From Isosphaera sp. (lineage in GTDB: Bacteria > Planctomycetota > Planctomycetia > Gemmatales > Gemmataceae), in NCBI GenBank assembly GCA_013822345.1, contig PNKH01000005.1:59329-123328 (forward strand): 64,000 nucleotides of DNA, read 5' to 3'. Below, piece after piece: positions 50,404 to 59,512 of the stretch. Position 1 is the first letter of the stretch; each line of letters begins with the position of its first letter. A program made the position numbers and the translations under genes. The notes below the pieces were generated by a model. It searched no databases. It saw only the letters and a list, made by a program, of their open reading frames with translations, and was not told where the DNA came from.

Positions 50404-51384
50404 ATGCGCGCTAAAGTGTTCGTCGCCCGCCGCATCCCGGACGCCGGCCTGGCCCCGATCGCCGCCGCCTGCGAGGTGGACGTGTGGCCGGAACGGCTCG
50501 CCCCGCCGCCGGACGTGCTCCGCGACCGGGTGAAGGACTGCGACGGGCTGGTGTCGCTGCTGACCGACCGGGTGGACGCGGCCCTGCTCGCGGCCGCCCC
50601 GCGGCTGAAGGTGGTGAGCAACTTCGCGGTCGGGTTCGACAACGTCGACGTGGCCGCGTGCGCCGCCCGCGGGGTGAAGGTCGGGAACACGCCCGAGGTG
50701 CTGACGGACGCGACCGCGGACATCGCGGTGACGCTGCTGCTGGCCGCCGCCCGGCGGCTCGGGGAGGCCGCCGCGGACGCCCGGGCAGGTCGCTGGCTGA
50801 CGTGGGAGCCGCTCGGCTGGCTCGGCCAGGACCTCGCCGGGCGGACGCTCGGGGTCGTCGGCATGGGCCGGATCGGGTTGGCGACGGCGCGGCGGCTGCA
50901 CCGCGGGTGGGGGATGAAGGTGCTTTACACCGACCAGGCGGACGTGCCGGTCGCCGACCGCGACCTCGGGGCGAAGCGCGTCGACCTGGACACGCTGCTG
51001 GCGGAGAGCGACTTCGTGTCGGTGCACGCGGCGCTGACGCTGGAGACGCGCGGGCTGTTCGGGGCGGACCGGTTCCGGCGGATGAAGCGGACGGCGGTGT
51101 TCGTGAACACGGCCCGCGGGCCGATCGTGGACCAGGTGGCGCTGGCGGAGGCGCTGCGGTCGGGGACGATCTTCGCGGCCGGGCTGGACGTGACCGACCC
51201 GGAGCCGCTGCCGGCCGGTCACGAGCTGTACGGGCTGCCGAACTGCGTGGTCGCCCCGCACGTCGCCAGCGCGACGGTCGGCACCCGGGACGCGATGGCG
51301 CGGCGGTGCGCCGACAACCTGTTGGCCGGGGTCCGCGGGGAGCCGCTGCCGCACGAGGTCCGGCCGGCGGGGAGCGGGGGGTGA
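50404..51384 (+). CDS. 2-hydroxyacid dehydrogenase (D-glycerate/glyoxylate reductase type)
   Basis: 326 residues. This is a complete D-isomer-specific 2-hydroxyacid dehydrogenase: substrate domain VFVARRIPDAGLAPI with SNFAVGFDNVDV; NAD-binding GVVGMGRIGLATARRLH (G-x-G-x2-G); catalytic Arg near VNTARGPIVDQ, Glu in LDVTDPEPLP, and His in VVAPHVASAT. The dimer-interface sequence PEVLTDATADIAVTLLLAAARR is like GyaR-type D-glycerate dehydrogenases, which reduce hydroxypyruvate or glyoxylate using NAD(P)H. The ATG at 50404 is used. It is not in an operon: the upstream gene is divergent and the downstream region is a pseudogene. Confidence 0.93.
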   Translation: MRAKVFVARRIPDAGLAPIAAACEVDVWPERLAPPPDVLRDRVKDCDGLVSLLTDRVDAALLAAAPRLKVVSNFAVGFDNVDVAACAARGVKVGNTPEVLTDATADIAVTLLLAAARRLGEAAADARAGRWLTWEPLGWLGQDLAGRTLGVVGMGRIGLATARRLHRGWGMKVLYTDQADVPVADRDLGAKRVDLDTLLAESDFVSVHAALTLETRGLFGADRFRRMKRTAVFVNTARGPIVDQVALAEALRSGTIFAAGLDVTDPEPLPAGHELYGLPNCVVAPHVASATVGTRDAMARRCADNLLAGVRGEPLPHEVRPAGSGG

Positions 51385-51485
51385 CGAGGTGGGGCCGACC
51401 CGAACGTGACGCGGTGTCCGGCGTAACCCGGTGGCGGCCGGGCTGCGTACACGGGAGCGTGCGAGCCGAGTTCGGATCGGACTCC

Positions 51486-51514
51486 TTGACCCGACGGGAG
51501 CTTCGGGTTACCGT
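51486..51514 (+). promoter_or_regulatory. Putative promoter upstream of the methyltransferase pseudogene
   Basis: TTGACC (51486-51491) and TACCGT (51509-51514) are 17 bases apart, just under 100 bp ahead of the ATG at 51612. The -35 match is good and the -10 match weak. If active it would now transcribe a broken gene and possibly the intact methyltransferase beyond it. Confidence 0.35.
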
Positions 51515-51611
51515 CCGGGCAGCCAGCCCGGTGTGACCCCGATCAGCGCCGGCCGCTTACCCAGGTCTGGTTGATCAGGAATCCGGCCACAGCAGGCAGA
51601 GGGTCGAGCCG

Positions 51612-52020
51612 ATGACAGGCGCCCTGACAGGGTTGAACCCTGTGGAAACCGTGCTGCAACTCGCCTGGGGTGCTGTCCTGCCGCGGTGCCGGCACGCGGT
51701 AGCGAACTTGAGCGTCGCGGATGCGTTGGGCGAGAGCCCCGATCGGCGGCTTCCCTCGCTGCGGCAACAGGAGCGCACCCCGGGGCGCTCGACCACGTGC
51801 TCCGACTCCTCTCGGCCCACGGCGTCTTTCAGAAGCGGTTCCGGAGGCCGATTCGGGGGGTGGAGCCCGGGCCGCCACGGGGGGCGGCCCCGACCGGGCC
51901 AACTTGCTCCGTAGGGGCCGCCCCCCGTGGCGGCCCGGGCCTGACTCGACGGGGGTTACGCCCACACCGCGGCGTCCCGCCTGCTCCGAGCGGACCATCG
52001 CCAGGCGTGCAGCGGGCGGC
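51612..52020 (+). pseudogene. Decayed O-methyltransferase, N-terminal domain, interrupted by an inverted repeat
   Basis: The frame starting at ATG 51612 reads NPVETVLQLAWGAVLPRCRHAVANLSVADALGESP, the dimerisation domain of a plant/bacterial O-methyltransferase. Around 51733 the sense moves to another frame: EPRSAASLAAATGAHPGALDHVLRLLSAHGVFQK. A perfect 26-bp-arm hairpin follows (51866-51939). Just beyond, sense resumes in the first frame with DGGYAHTAASRLLRADHRQ, the next expected part of the domain. So the gene has a frameshift and an inserted hairpin. The SAM-binding domain is not seen after about 52020. Whether the methyltransferase at 52201 once belonged to the same gene is uncertain. Confidence 0.75.
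51866..51939. mobile_element. Inverted-repeat element inserted in the methyltransferase pseudogene
   Basis: Arms at 51866-51891 and 51914-51939 are perfect complements over 26 bp (CCCGGGCCGCCACGGGGGGC.. ) with a 22-base loop. Homologous coding sense of an O-methyltransferase lies on both sides (ending GVFQK and resuming DGGYAHTAAS), which places the unit inside a former gene. This is the clearest case in the window that such hairpins arrive as insertions. No target duplication can be read with certainty. Confidence 0.7.
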
Positions 52021-52200
52021 GCGTCCAGGTGCGCTCGCCGCCGGGGGGCCGTACGCCGCCGTCGACCTCGCCGCCGCGGTGAACGCCGGGGTCGCCCACC
52101 GGACCCCATCGAGGGCGCCCAGACGGGCGGCGGTACCGACGCCTGCGAGGGCACCGAGTGCGTGGTCGGCGCCCCCGACCCGCCAGACCGGGGGCTCGCC

Positions 52201-53013
52201 GTGGACGACCGACTCTTCTCGCCGAGGTTCCCCCGCTCGAACGCGTACCACCCGGACTGGGTGCTCGCCGGCGTCGGCGGCGGGGCCAACCCGCTCTGGC
52301 TGACCGAGTGGCTCGCCGAGGGGCTCGACCTCCGACCCGAAATGCGGGTCCTCGACCTCGGCTGCGGGCGCGGCCTGTCGTCCGTCTTCCTGCGCCGCGA
52401 GTTCGGCGTGCGGGTCTGGGCGACGGACCTGTGGTTCGACCCGACCGAGAACCTCCACCGGGCCCGCGACGCCGGGGCCGCCGACGGCGTCTTCCCGGTC
52501 CGCGCCGACGCCCGGATGCTCCCGTTCCCCGCGGGGTTCTTCGACGCCGTCGTGTCCGTCGACTCCTTCATGTACTACGGCACGGACGACCTGTACCTGA
52601 ACTCCCTCGCCCGGTTCGTCCGGCCCGGCGGTCAGGTGGGCGTCGCCCTCGCCGGGTTCCTGACCGAGATCGACGACCCGGTCCCCGCGCACCTGGCCGG
52701 GTGGTGGGCGGCGGAAATGCCGTACTGCCTCCACTCGGCCGGGTGGTGGCGGCGGCACTGGGAGCGGACCGGGATCCTGGACGTGACGCTGGCCGACACC
52801 CTGCCCGACGGGTGGCAGTTCTGGCGGGACTGGTTGAAGCTCGCCGCCCCGGCGAACGAGACGGAGATCCGCGCCGTGGAGGCCGACGCCGGCCGGCACG
52901 TCGGGTACGTCCGGGCCGTGGGCCGCCGGCGGGCCGACGCCCAACTGTTCGACCCGTTGATGTCCGTGCCCGCGGAGTACGCACTACGGCCGCTACTCCG
53001 CGGGCCGGGGTGA
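52201..53013 (+). CDS. SAM-dependent methyltransferase
   Basis: About 270 residues. Motif I is RVLDLGCGRGLSSVFLRREFGVRVWATDLW, with a following acidic residue region (RADARMLPFPAGFFDAVVSVDSFMYYGTDDLYLNSLARFVRPGGQVGVAL). The unusual VDSFMYYGTDDLYL segment is like a group of methyltransferases that act on small molecules. The first ordered residues are DDRLFSPRFPRSNAYHPDWV. The start is uncertain: GTG at 52201 is chosen since the sequence before it has no family resemblance; an earlier GTG near 52160 is possible. It lies downstream of the pseudogene and is convergent with the large phosphatase gene. Confidence 0.85.
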   Translation: MDDRLFSPRFPRSNAYHPDWVLAGVGGGANPLWLTEWLAEGLDLRPEMRVLDLGCGRGLSSVFLRREFGVRVWATDLWFDPTENLHRARDAGAADGVFPVRADARMLPFPAGFFDAVVSVDSFMYYGTDDLYLNSLARFVRPGGQVGVALAGFLTEIDDPVPAHLAGWWAAEMPYCLHSAGWWRRHWERTGILDVTLADTLPDGWQFWRDWLKLAAPANETEIRAVEADAGRHVGYVRAVGRRRADAQLFDPLMSVPAEYALRPLLRGPG

Positions 53014-53061
53014 GCGGCCCGCGGCGCGGCCGCGCCCGGGGTCAGCCGACGGCGGGTGGCG

Positions 53062-53137
53062 CGGTTTGGGAGGGCGGGCGAGGCTCCCGCCGGGCCGGAC
53101 GCACGCGGCCCGGCGGGAGCCTCGCCCTCCCGAACCG
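53062..53137. repeat. Inverted repeat (GGGAGGGCGAGGCTCCCG family, imperfect)
   Basis: Right arm at 53107-53137 and left arm at 53062-53097; they pair over about 31 bp, with a 4-base GGGC duplication in the left arm that would bulge. The core GCGAGGCTCCCGCCGGGCC is shared with the repeats at 2444, 14512 and 23137. It fills the joint between two convergent stops. Confidence 0.9.
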
Positions 53138-53142
53138 GGACA

Positions 53143-56100
53143 CTACCCGCGGGTGCGGCCGGGCGTGCCGACATCGATCGGCAGGGTCATCAGCAGGAGC
53201 TGACCGCCCTCGACCAGCTCGGGGTCACCCGGGTTGAAGTGCGCCTGGACGTTGATCAGGAACGTCCCCTCCCCGAGGATGTCCGACACGTCGATCACCC
53301 CGGACGACTCCTCGTCCATGCTGAACGGCGCCCGGGCCGACACCCCCAGGTCGCCGAACAGGGCCGGGTTGTGCTGGGCCACCAGGGTCAGGGTGTCGGT
53401 CGCGATGTCGTACACCCAGACCTTGCTGTTGTGGGCCTGGTTCCCGACGTCCTCCTGCAGGATAATCCGGCCGTTGCGGTCGATCGTCATGTTGTCGTAC
53501 ATGTTCCCGGCCTCGGTCCCGTCCAGCACCGCGGTGATCGTCCCGCCGAGCAGCGGGTTGGTGATGTCGTCGAACCGGAGCCGGTACAGCCGGCTCCGCC
53601 CGACCTGGGTCCCGACCCCGTCCTTCACCTGGTCGTACTGGTCGGTGGTGACGAAGTAGAAGTCGTTCGGGTTGTTCGGGTCCCACTGCCCGTCCTCCGG
53701 CCGGAGGAACTGGGTCCCGCCCTTGCTGTCGCTCAGGGCCTCCAGCTGGGGGAGCGTCAGCCCGGACACGTCCCCCTCGTTCTCCAGCACGAACCGCCCG
53801 CCGACCGGGGCCCCCCGGGTCTCGTTCGTGGCCCCGGTGGCGTCCGGGGTCAGCCCCTCGACCCGCAGGACGAACAGGTTGTCCCGCTCGCTCTGCCGGG
53901 TCAGCCCGGCCCGCTCGACCACGTTCCCGGTCTGCTGCTTCTCACCGATCCAGAAGTAGATCTGCCCGCCGGTGCTGTCGTCCGTCCCGGCCACGACCGT
54001 CAGCCGCTGGGCGAACGGGCTGGCCAGGTTGTTCTCCCAGGTGAACAGCCCGGCGTGCGGCAACTCGTAGGCGGTCCGGGCCTCGTCCTCCGGGGTGTTC
54101 GGGTCGTCGGTGGCGACGAACACGAACTGCCGGCCGAAGTGGATCGAGCCCTCCGGCCCGAACGCGCTGCCGGCCGCCGCCGAGGTCGCGACCCCGCCCT
54201 GTTCCTCCCCGGTCTGGAACAGCCGGGCGGTCGTCCCGTACACCTCCCCGGTCTCCGGGTCGGTCCAGCTGTACGCGGACACCGGGGCGAGGTCGGCCGA
54301 GCACAGCCGGGCGAAGATGGTGGTGGCCGCCTCCAGGTAGGCGGTGTGGGCGGCCCCGGCCGATGGGTCGTTGTTGCTGAGGAACACCCGGGTGCCGTCC
54401 GCCAGGAAGTCCTCGACCCGGAGGACCTGCAGGGTGGCCTTGTCGATCGTCCAGAAGGACACGAACGCCCCGCCCGCACCGTGGGCCCGGACCGCCCCGA
54501 GCGGGGTGGCGACGCCGCCGGCGGCGACCGGGACCGGGATCTCGTGGTTCATCAGCAGGGTGAACGTCCCGTCCCCGTTGTCGTACGCCCCCATCCCGTC
54601 CGGGATGCCGACGAACCGGTTGTCCCCGCCCCGCACCCCCGGGAGCGCGTCCCCGACGGTCATGATCACCTGCGTCGTCACCCCGGCCGCGGCCGGGACG
54701 ACGTAGGCCGGCTCCAGGACGGTGTCGGCCCGGGCGGCCAGGTTCTGGATCCGCCGGTCGTTCGCCGCCCCGGTGTCGGCCCGCCGGTACGCGGCCTCGC
54801 CGTACCGGCTCGACAGGAACTTGGCCAGTGCGATCTGCTCCCCGACCCCGAGGTCGACCCGGCTGCCGGGGATCGTGTACAGCGGGATCGGGTAGTTGTC
54901 CCCGCCCAGCCCGTTCCCGTCCGGGTCGTCGGCCAGGAAGTTCAGGGTGACCATCCGGACCGCCCGGTCCGGGTCCCCGACCAGCTGCCCGTCCTGCACG
55001 ATCACGTCCAGGACGTTCCCGGCGCCGTCCTTGATCGCCAGGGTGCGGATCCGCTCGCCCTCCCGGAGCAGGTTACCGGAGGTCGGGTTCCCGGTGGTGG
55101 TGTCGTACAGGATCGAGGTCCGGGTCAGGTCGTAGCTGAACGCCAGCCCGCCGACCTGCGGGAACTGGCCGGGGGTGGCGGTCCCGCCGCTGGCCGCGAC
55201 CGAGTGCTCCAGGATCCGCCGGAAGTCCTCCGCCCGGACGCTCACGGCGACCAGCGAGTTGTTGAACCGCAGGGCGTTCTCGACGTCCAACAGGGAGATG
55301 TCGCCGGCCTCCTTCCCGGCGGCCGGGTTGGCGGCCGTCGGGGTCCGGGCCCCGGTGGTCGGGTCGATCGCCCCGATCGAGTCCCGGATCCCGCCGCCGT
55401 TCTTGAGGGACACCTGGACCGGGTCGCCGACCGCGCGGGCGATGAACAGGTTGGCGTCGGCGGTCAGGTTCCCGAGGTTTGTCTCCTGGGTCCGGACCTC
55501 CGCCCGCAGCCCGTTCAGGTACACGTCCGTCCGGCCGAAGATCGTCCCGTCCTTGGCGTCGATGACGGCGAACACGGCGTCCGTCACCTCCTGGACCGCG
55601 GCCGCCTTGGCACTGACCTCGGCGGCTACGGCGCCGGTGGTCCCGTACACCCGGTCGAGCCCGGCCTGGTCGGTCGCGTACGCCCCGTTGACCGCCGGGT
55701 CGAGGCTGTCGAGTTGGAGCACCCCGGCGTCGTCGAACGTGACCACCAGCCGGCCGACGTACCGGAACTGCTCGTCGGTGCTGACGATCACCGCCGGGGC
55801 GCCGTCGGCGCCGGCGGTCACGATCGGGTAGGTCCCCTGGCTCACGTCCCCGGCCCGGAGGACGTCGGTCGGGTCACTCAGCCGCGTGCTCGACCCGCCG
55901 GAGATGGAGATGTCGACCCCGGTCAGCAGCGGGATCAGGGCGATCTCGTTGTTGATGTCCTGGAGGTGCGAGACGAGGATGATGACGGTCACGTCGTCGG
56001 CCGTGCCGGCGAGGTTGTCCAGCCCGTTGCGGACGTCGTCGATGACCGGCTGGAGGACGGCGGCGAGGTTGGCGACCGGCCCGCCGCCCTGGATGCTCGC

Positions 56101-56745
56101 CCCGGCCCCCGGGGTCGAGATGCTCGCCAGCAGCGGGGTGGTCGCACCGACGACCCCGACCCGCTGCCCGGACGGCAGGGTGATGACGGTACTCGGGGCG
56201 AGCCGCCCGCGGATCGCGGTCGACTCCTGCTCCCGGGTTAGGGTCTGCCGCCCGGCGAGGTCGCTCGGAGCCGAGAAGGTGATGTTCGCCGACAGGTACG
56301 GGAACAGCGCCCCCTGCCACGCCCCGGCCGGCCCGATGACGTTCGCCGCCTCCCGGGCCCCGGCGTCCAGCTCGTGGTTGCCGAGGGCCGACGCCTGGAA
56401 CCCGATCCGGTTCATGATCTCGATGTTCGGCCGCCCGACGCTCGCGGCCCCGACCACGGCGTTCAGGGACGGGTCCCCGCCGGCGTTGAAGAACGGGCCG
56501 GGGATGTAGTTGTCGCCGGACGATAGGATGACGGTGTTCGCGAAGTCGTCCTCAAGCCGGTCGACCACGGCGGCGAAGTTCGGGGCGTCGGTGCGGGCGC
56601 TGAGCCCGGCCTCGAGGTCGGCGGCGTGGAGCACCTGGAGGGTGAACGCGGGCACGTCGCGGGCTTCGAGGGCCTCCACCCCGAGGCGGGCCGGCCGGGT
56701 GAGCGGGCGGGTCATGGTCCGGCGGCGGAGGCAGTCGCGGTTCAT
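53143..56745 (-). CDS. Large exported phosphatase: 5'-nucleotidase-like plus PhoX-like domains
   Basis: 1200 residues. The start has the planctomycete export signature (RPARLGVEALEARDVPAF). About 40-600 is a metallophosphatase/5'-nucleotidase: LQVLHAADLEAG, ILSSGDNYIPGPFF, ALGNHELDAG, VIILVSHLQD, then the C-terminal nucleotide-binding half with NGGGIRDSIG and FNNSLVAVSV. From about 670 to the end it looks like a PhoX/DUF839-type domain: VGIPDGMGAYDNGDGTFTLLMNHE, and later DGQWDPNNPNDFYFVTTDQYDQ and LYRLRFDDI. PhoX phosphatases use calcium and iron and release phosphate from esters. The first motif has D-L-E where the classical enzymes have D-x-H, as in one bacterial subfamily. Such a fusion would scavenge phosphate from several organic esters. 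ATG at 56745 chosen. Confidence 0.88.
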   Translation of the reverse strand: MNRDCLRRRTMTRPLTRPARLGVEALEARDVPAFTLQVLHAADLEAGLSARTDAPNFAAVVDRLEDDFANTVILSSGDNYIPGPFFNAGGDPSLNAVVGAASVGRPNIEIMNRIGFQASALGNHELDAGAREAANVIGPAGAWQGALFPYLSANITFSAPSDLAGRQTLTREQESTAIRGRLAPSTVITLPSGQRVGVVGATTPLLASISTPGAGASIQGGGPVANLAAVLQPVIDDVRNGLDNLAGTADDVTVIILVSHLQDINNEIALIPLLTGVDISISGGSSTRLSDPTDVLRAGDVSQGTYPIVTAGADGAPAVIVSTDEQFRYVGRLVVTFDDAGVLQLDSLDPAVNGAYATDQAGLDRVYGTTGAVAAEVSAKAAAVQEVTDAVFAVIDAKDGTIFGRTDVYLNGLRAEVRTQETNLGNLTADANLFIARAVGDPVQVSLKNGGGIRDSIGAIDPTTGARTPTAANPAAGKEAGDISLLDVENALRFNNSLVAVSVRAEDFRRILEHSVAASGGTATPGQFPQVGGLAFSYDLTRTSILYDTTTGNPTSGNLLREGERIRTLAIKDGAGNVLDVIVQDGQLVGDPDRAVRMVTLNFLADDPDGNGLGGDNYPIPLYTIPGSRVDLGVGEQIALAKFLSSRYGEAAYRRADTGAANDRRIQNLAARADTVLEPAYVVPAAAGVTTQVIMTVGDALPGVRGGDNRFVGIPDGMGAYDNGDGTFTLLMNHEIPVPVAAGGVATPLGAVRAHGAGGAFVSFWTIDKATLQVLRVEDFLADGTRVFLSNNDPSAGAAHTAYLEAATTIFARLCSADLAPVSAYSWTDPETGEVYGTTARLFQTGEEQGGVATSAAAGSAFGPEGSIHFGRQFVFVATDDPNTPEDEARTAYELPHAGLFTWENNLASPFAQRLTVVAGTDDSTGGQIYFWIGEKQQTGNVVERAGLTRQSERDNLFVLRVEGLTPDATGATNETRGAPVGGRFVLENEGDVSGLTLPQLEALSDSKGGTQFLRPEDGQWDPNNPNDFYFVTTDQYDQVKDGVGTQVGRSRLYRLRFDDITNPLLGGTITAVLDGTEAGNMYDNMTIDRNGRIILQEDVGNQAHNSKVWVYDIATDTLTLVAQHNPALFGDLGVSARAPFSMDEESSGVIDVSDILGEGTFLINVQAHFNPGDPELVEGGQLLLMTLPIDVGTPGRTRG

Positions 56746-57095
56746 CGGCGGGTGTCCTTCCACGGGAGGGGGTCAGTGCGGGGCCGGCGAGTGCGGCCCT
56801 GGGTCGACCGTCGACGGTGGACGTTCGGTCGCGGGGCGCGGGTGGAATTCGCACGACGGACGAGAACTCCGCACATCGGTGAACGGAGTCTAGAGAGGGG
56901 GCGCGAGGTTTCGGTGAAGGTCTGAAGAAGTGTCTGGTGCCGAAGGGCCCGGGAAGGTGTCGGGAAGCGCGGGCCGGGCTCGGGTCTTCCACCTCTCCCC
57001 GGTTTCGGGGAGAGGTGGAAGACCCCGGCCGCCCCGGTTTGGGAAGGCCGATTGAGGATTGTGGGGTGTCGGGCCCGGGCCGTGACCGCACCCGG
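56746..57095. other. Intergenic region upstream of the phosphatase gene
   Basis: 350 bp between the start of the phosphatase gene and the FHA gene stop, both minus-strand. It must hold the phosphatase promoter. TAGACT on the minus strand near 56890 could be a -10 element without a clear -35. No PHO box-like direct repeat could be recognised. It contains the inverted repeat at 56982 and no coding frame. Confidence 0.5.
56982..57025. repeat. Inverted repeat, 19-bp arms
   Basis: GGGTCTTCCACCTCTCCCC at 56982-57000 and its complement at 57007-57025, with a 6-base GGTTTC loop. It lies 71 bp beyond the FHA gene stop codon. The arm shares CCACCTCTCCCC with the large repeat at 49035. Confidence 0.93.
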
Positions 57096-57488
57096 TCAGC
57101 GGCCGTTCGGGGCGGAGTTGTGTTCCGGCGCGTCCGAGCGGTGGGGGCGGCGGAGCGGGGCGGTGACCGCGTCCGACAGGGCGGGGTTCAGTTCCCGCTC
57201 CAGCTCGATCCCGAACCGCACCGTGAACGGCAGGGCCGCGATCGCCAGGACGTCGTTCGGCAGCAGCGCCGCCCGCCGGACCGACTGGCCGTTCACCCGG
57301 GTGCCGTTCGTGCTCCCCAGGTCGCGGAGCAGGATCAGCCCGTCCGTCTTCACCAGCACGAGGTGCCGCTTCGACACGCTCCGGTGCGCCAGGCGGACGT
57401 CACAGTCCTCGTCCCGGCCGACCAGGGTCACGTCCTTCACCAGGTCGACCGGCGGGTCGCCGTTGGCGGGCACGAGCCGGGCGCGCAT
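57096..57488 (-). CDS. FHA domain protein
   Basis: 130 residues. The FHA signature is intact: VTLVGRDEDCDVRLAHRSVSKRHLVLV, then LRDLGSTNGTRVNGQ. FHA domains bind phosphothreonine peptides, with Arg, Ser, His and Asn at these positions. The C-terminal tail (ELERELNPALSDAVTAPLRRPHRSDAPEHNS) is probably disordered. It could read phosphorylation by planctomycete Ser/Thr kinases, but the only kinase-like gene in the window looks inactive. The ATG at 57488 opens the domain. It lies on the same strand as the lipoprotein gene upstream, which is separated by an inverted repeat. Confidence 0.93.
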   Translation of the reverse strand: MRARLVPANGDPPVDLVKDVTLVGRDEDCDVRLAHRSVSKRHLVLVKTDGLILLRDLGSTNGTRVNGQSVRRAALLPNDVLAIAALPFTVRFGIELERELNPALSDAVTAPLRRPHRSDAPEHNSAPNGR

Positions 57489-57571
57489 GGAAGCCTCGCG
57501 GGGCGGGGGCCACTTCCCACGCCCCCATTTTTCCCGCCGGACGCCCGGCGTGCAACCGCGCTCTGTTCCTC

Positions 57572-57640
57572 TCCGTCCGAGCCGGACGCGTGAGCGACGG
57601 CACACCTGGACCCGTCGCTCACGCGTCCGGCTCGGACGGA
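57572..57640. repeat. Inverted repeat, 29-bp perfect arms
   Basis: TCCGTCCGAGCCGGACGCGT.. at 57572-57600 and its complement at 57612-57640, with an 11-base loop, 7 bp beyond the lipoprotein gene stop. The arm is itself partly palindromic. A transcript end is likely. Confidence 0.95.
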
Positions 57641-57646
57641 CGACGG

Positions 57647-59512
57647 TCAGCCCCCCTTTCCGAACTGCTCCGCCCGGGCGGTCAGCCCCTGGACGTACGC
57701 CGCCCGGCCCGGGAACCCGGCCTGCGACCGCGACCACTCGGCGTACGTCCGCCACGCCGCCCGGGCGGCGACCCACGCGTCGGCCGCGTCCTTCCGCGCC
57801 GCCCCCGCGTCCGCCCCGCCGGCCCGGTCGGCCGCCGCCTGCGCCCGCTCCGCCTGCTCGTGCTTGCACCGGGCCAGCAGCAGCGTCGCCTCGGCCAGCC
57901 CGACCTCCGCCGCCACCCGGTCGACCATCAGCTGCACCACCAGGGCGTTCGCCCGCCAGTGGTTCTCGACCGCCGCCTCCGCCGCCGCCCGGTCCCCGGG
58001 CGGCCGGCCCGGCAGCGCCGCCAGGCCGACCTCCCCGTACAGCTCCCGCCCCTTCTCCGCCCACGCCCGCACCTGGGCGTCCGCGTCCGGGGTGTTCCGC
58101 AGCCTCTCCAGCCCCCGGGAGAACTGGTCCTGACGGGCCACGAGGTCCCGGGCCGCGTCCTGGAACTGCCCCCGGGCGATCCCCTCCCGCGGGTTCGGTG
58201 GGTTGTAGAACGCCCCCAGGTACGTCCCGGCGATCGCCGCGATCATCCGGTTCGCCGCCCCCTCGCTGTCCCGCAGCTCCGGCGGCGGCTGGAACACCTC
58301 CGCCGGGAGCTGCGCCCGGAGGAACGACTCGTACAGCCGGCCCGGACCGGGCGGGGCCCGGTCCGACCCCCCGTCCTCGGACGGGAGGAACACCCGGGCC
58401 GTCCGGCCGTACGCGAACCGGTCCGCCGGCGGGTTCCAGAACGCCGGCTTCGGGTCCGGGAACGCTGCCCGCAGCGCCTCCGGGTCGACCGACACTCTCG
58501 CCCCGAGGTCGGCCTTGAGCTGCCCCTCCAGGGTCGCCATCCGCGGGGCGAGGCTGTTCACCGGGACGGCCAGGAACGCCGCCGCCTTCCGGGCGTCGTC
58601 GGCCGTCACCCCGGACACGTTCTCCTTCGCCTCGAACCACCCCTTGTGGGCGTCCGGGTTCGCCCGCAGGGCCGACAGCGGGGCCGGGAACGGCACCCCG
58701 CGCCACGGGTCGTACAGCCGGACATCGTTCCCGACCCGCACCCCGGCCGCCCAGAACGGCCCGCGCGGCGACCCGGAGAGGACCTGCTTCCCGTCCGGCC
58801 CGCCGGTCGCCACGAACCCGGCCGGCTTGTCGCCGGCGTCCGGCGGGCCGACCAGGCAGCCGTCGAGCCCGGACTGCTGGAGCAGGGCGAGGAAGACGTA
58901 CATCCGCTCCAGCCCGGACCCGTACCCGCGGCGGAGGACGTGGGTCGGGGGGAGGGCGGAGGCCTGCACCCGCCCGTCCCCGGCCGGGACGAGCCACGGG
59001 TTGAGGTACACCTGCCGGCAGACCCAAGCGAAGGCGAGGTCGGCGCGGTCGGCCGCCTCCTGCTCCGGGGTCGGACCGGGCCCGGCCGGGACGGCGAGGG
59101 ACTGGGCGGCGTCGCGGAACAGGAGGCACTCGGCGACGTACACCGCGTCGTGCGGCGAGAACGCCGCCGGGCGGATCTCGGCCCGGTCCTCCGCGGAGAG
59201 CGGGACGAGGGCGGCGAGCTTCGCTTCGGCGTCCGGTGCGAGGGCCGCGGGCCGGGGGGCGGTCGGGGCGCCCGGCAGCTCGCTGTTCAGCCCGGCGAGG
59301 GCTGTCCGGACGGCCCCGACCTCGGCGTCCTTCTGCAGCCGACGCCCGGCCGCCTCCCACGGCTTCCCCTTGTCCCGCCCGCCGTCCTTCTCGTCGGACA
59401 GCCCGGGCGGCCGCCCGCACCCGGGCAGGAGCACGAGGCCGGCGGCGAGGAGCCCGGCGGCGGAGAGGGCGACCAGTGCGGGACCGGCCCGGCGGCGGAC
59501 ATCCGGCATCAT
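57647..59512 (-). CDS. Lipoprotein with a large helical domain, unknown function
   Basis: 621 residues. The N-terminus ([20 protein letters not shown]) has a lipobox LPGC: Cys is the lipid-modified residue. Mature sequence is helical, with [36 protein letters not shown] and [28 protein letters not shown], where the order Cys/Arg plus [13 protein letters not shown] is reminiscent of transglutaminase-like protein families that check external signals. The rest is charged and ends with EQFGKGG. The ATG at 59512 overlaps the stop of kdsA in the sequence ATGA, so it is translationally coupled to kdsA. The protein is likely anchored outside the cytoplasmic membrane. No activity can be proposed. Confidence 0.82.
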   Translation of the reverse strand: MMPDVRRRAGPALVALSAAGLLAAGLVLLPGCGRPPGLSDEKDGGRDKGKPWEAAGRRLQKDAEVGAVRTALAGLNSELPGAPTAPRPAALAPDAEAKLAALVPLSAEDRAEIRPAAFSPHDAVYVAECLLFRDAAQSLAVPAGPGPTPEQEAADRADLAFAWVCRQVYLNPWLVPAGDGRVQASALPPTHVLRRGYGSGLERMYVFLALLQQSGLDGCLVGPPDAGDKPAGFVATGGPDGKQVLSGSPRGPFWAAGVRVGNDVRLYDPWRGVPFPAPLSALRANPDAHKGWFEAKENVSGVTADDARKAAAFLAVPVNSLAPRMATLEGQLKADLGARVSVDPEALRAAFPDPKPAFWNPPADRFAYGRTARVFLPSEDGGSDRAPPGPGRLYESFLRAQLPAEVFQPPPELRDSEGAANRMIAAIAGTYLGAFYNPPNPREGIARGQFQDAARDLVARQDQFSRGLERLRNTPDADAQVRAWAEKGRELYGEVGLAALPGRPPGDRAAAEAAVENHWRANALVVQLMVDRVAAEVGLAEATLLLARCKHEQAERAQAAADRAGGADAGAARKDAADAWVAARAAWRTYAEWSRSQAGFPGRAAYVQGLTARAEQFGKGG

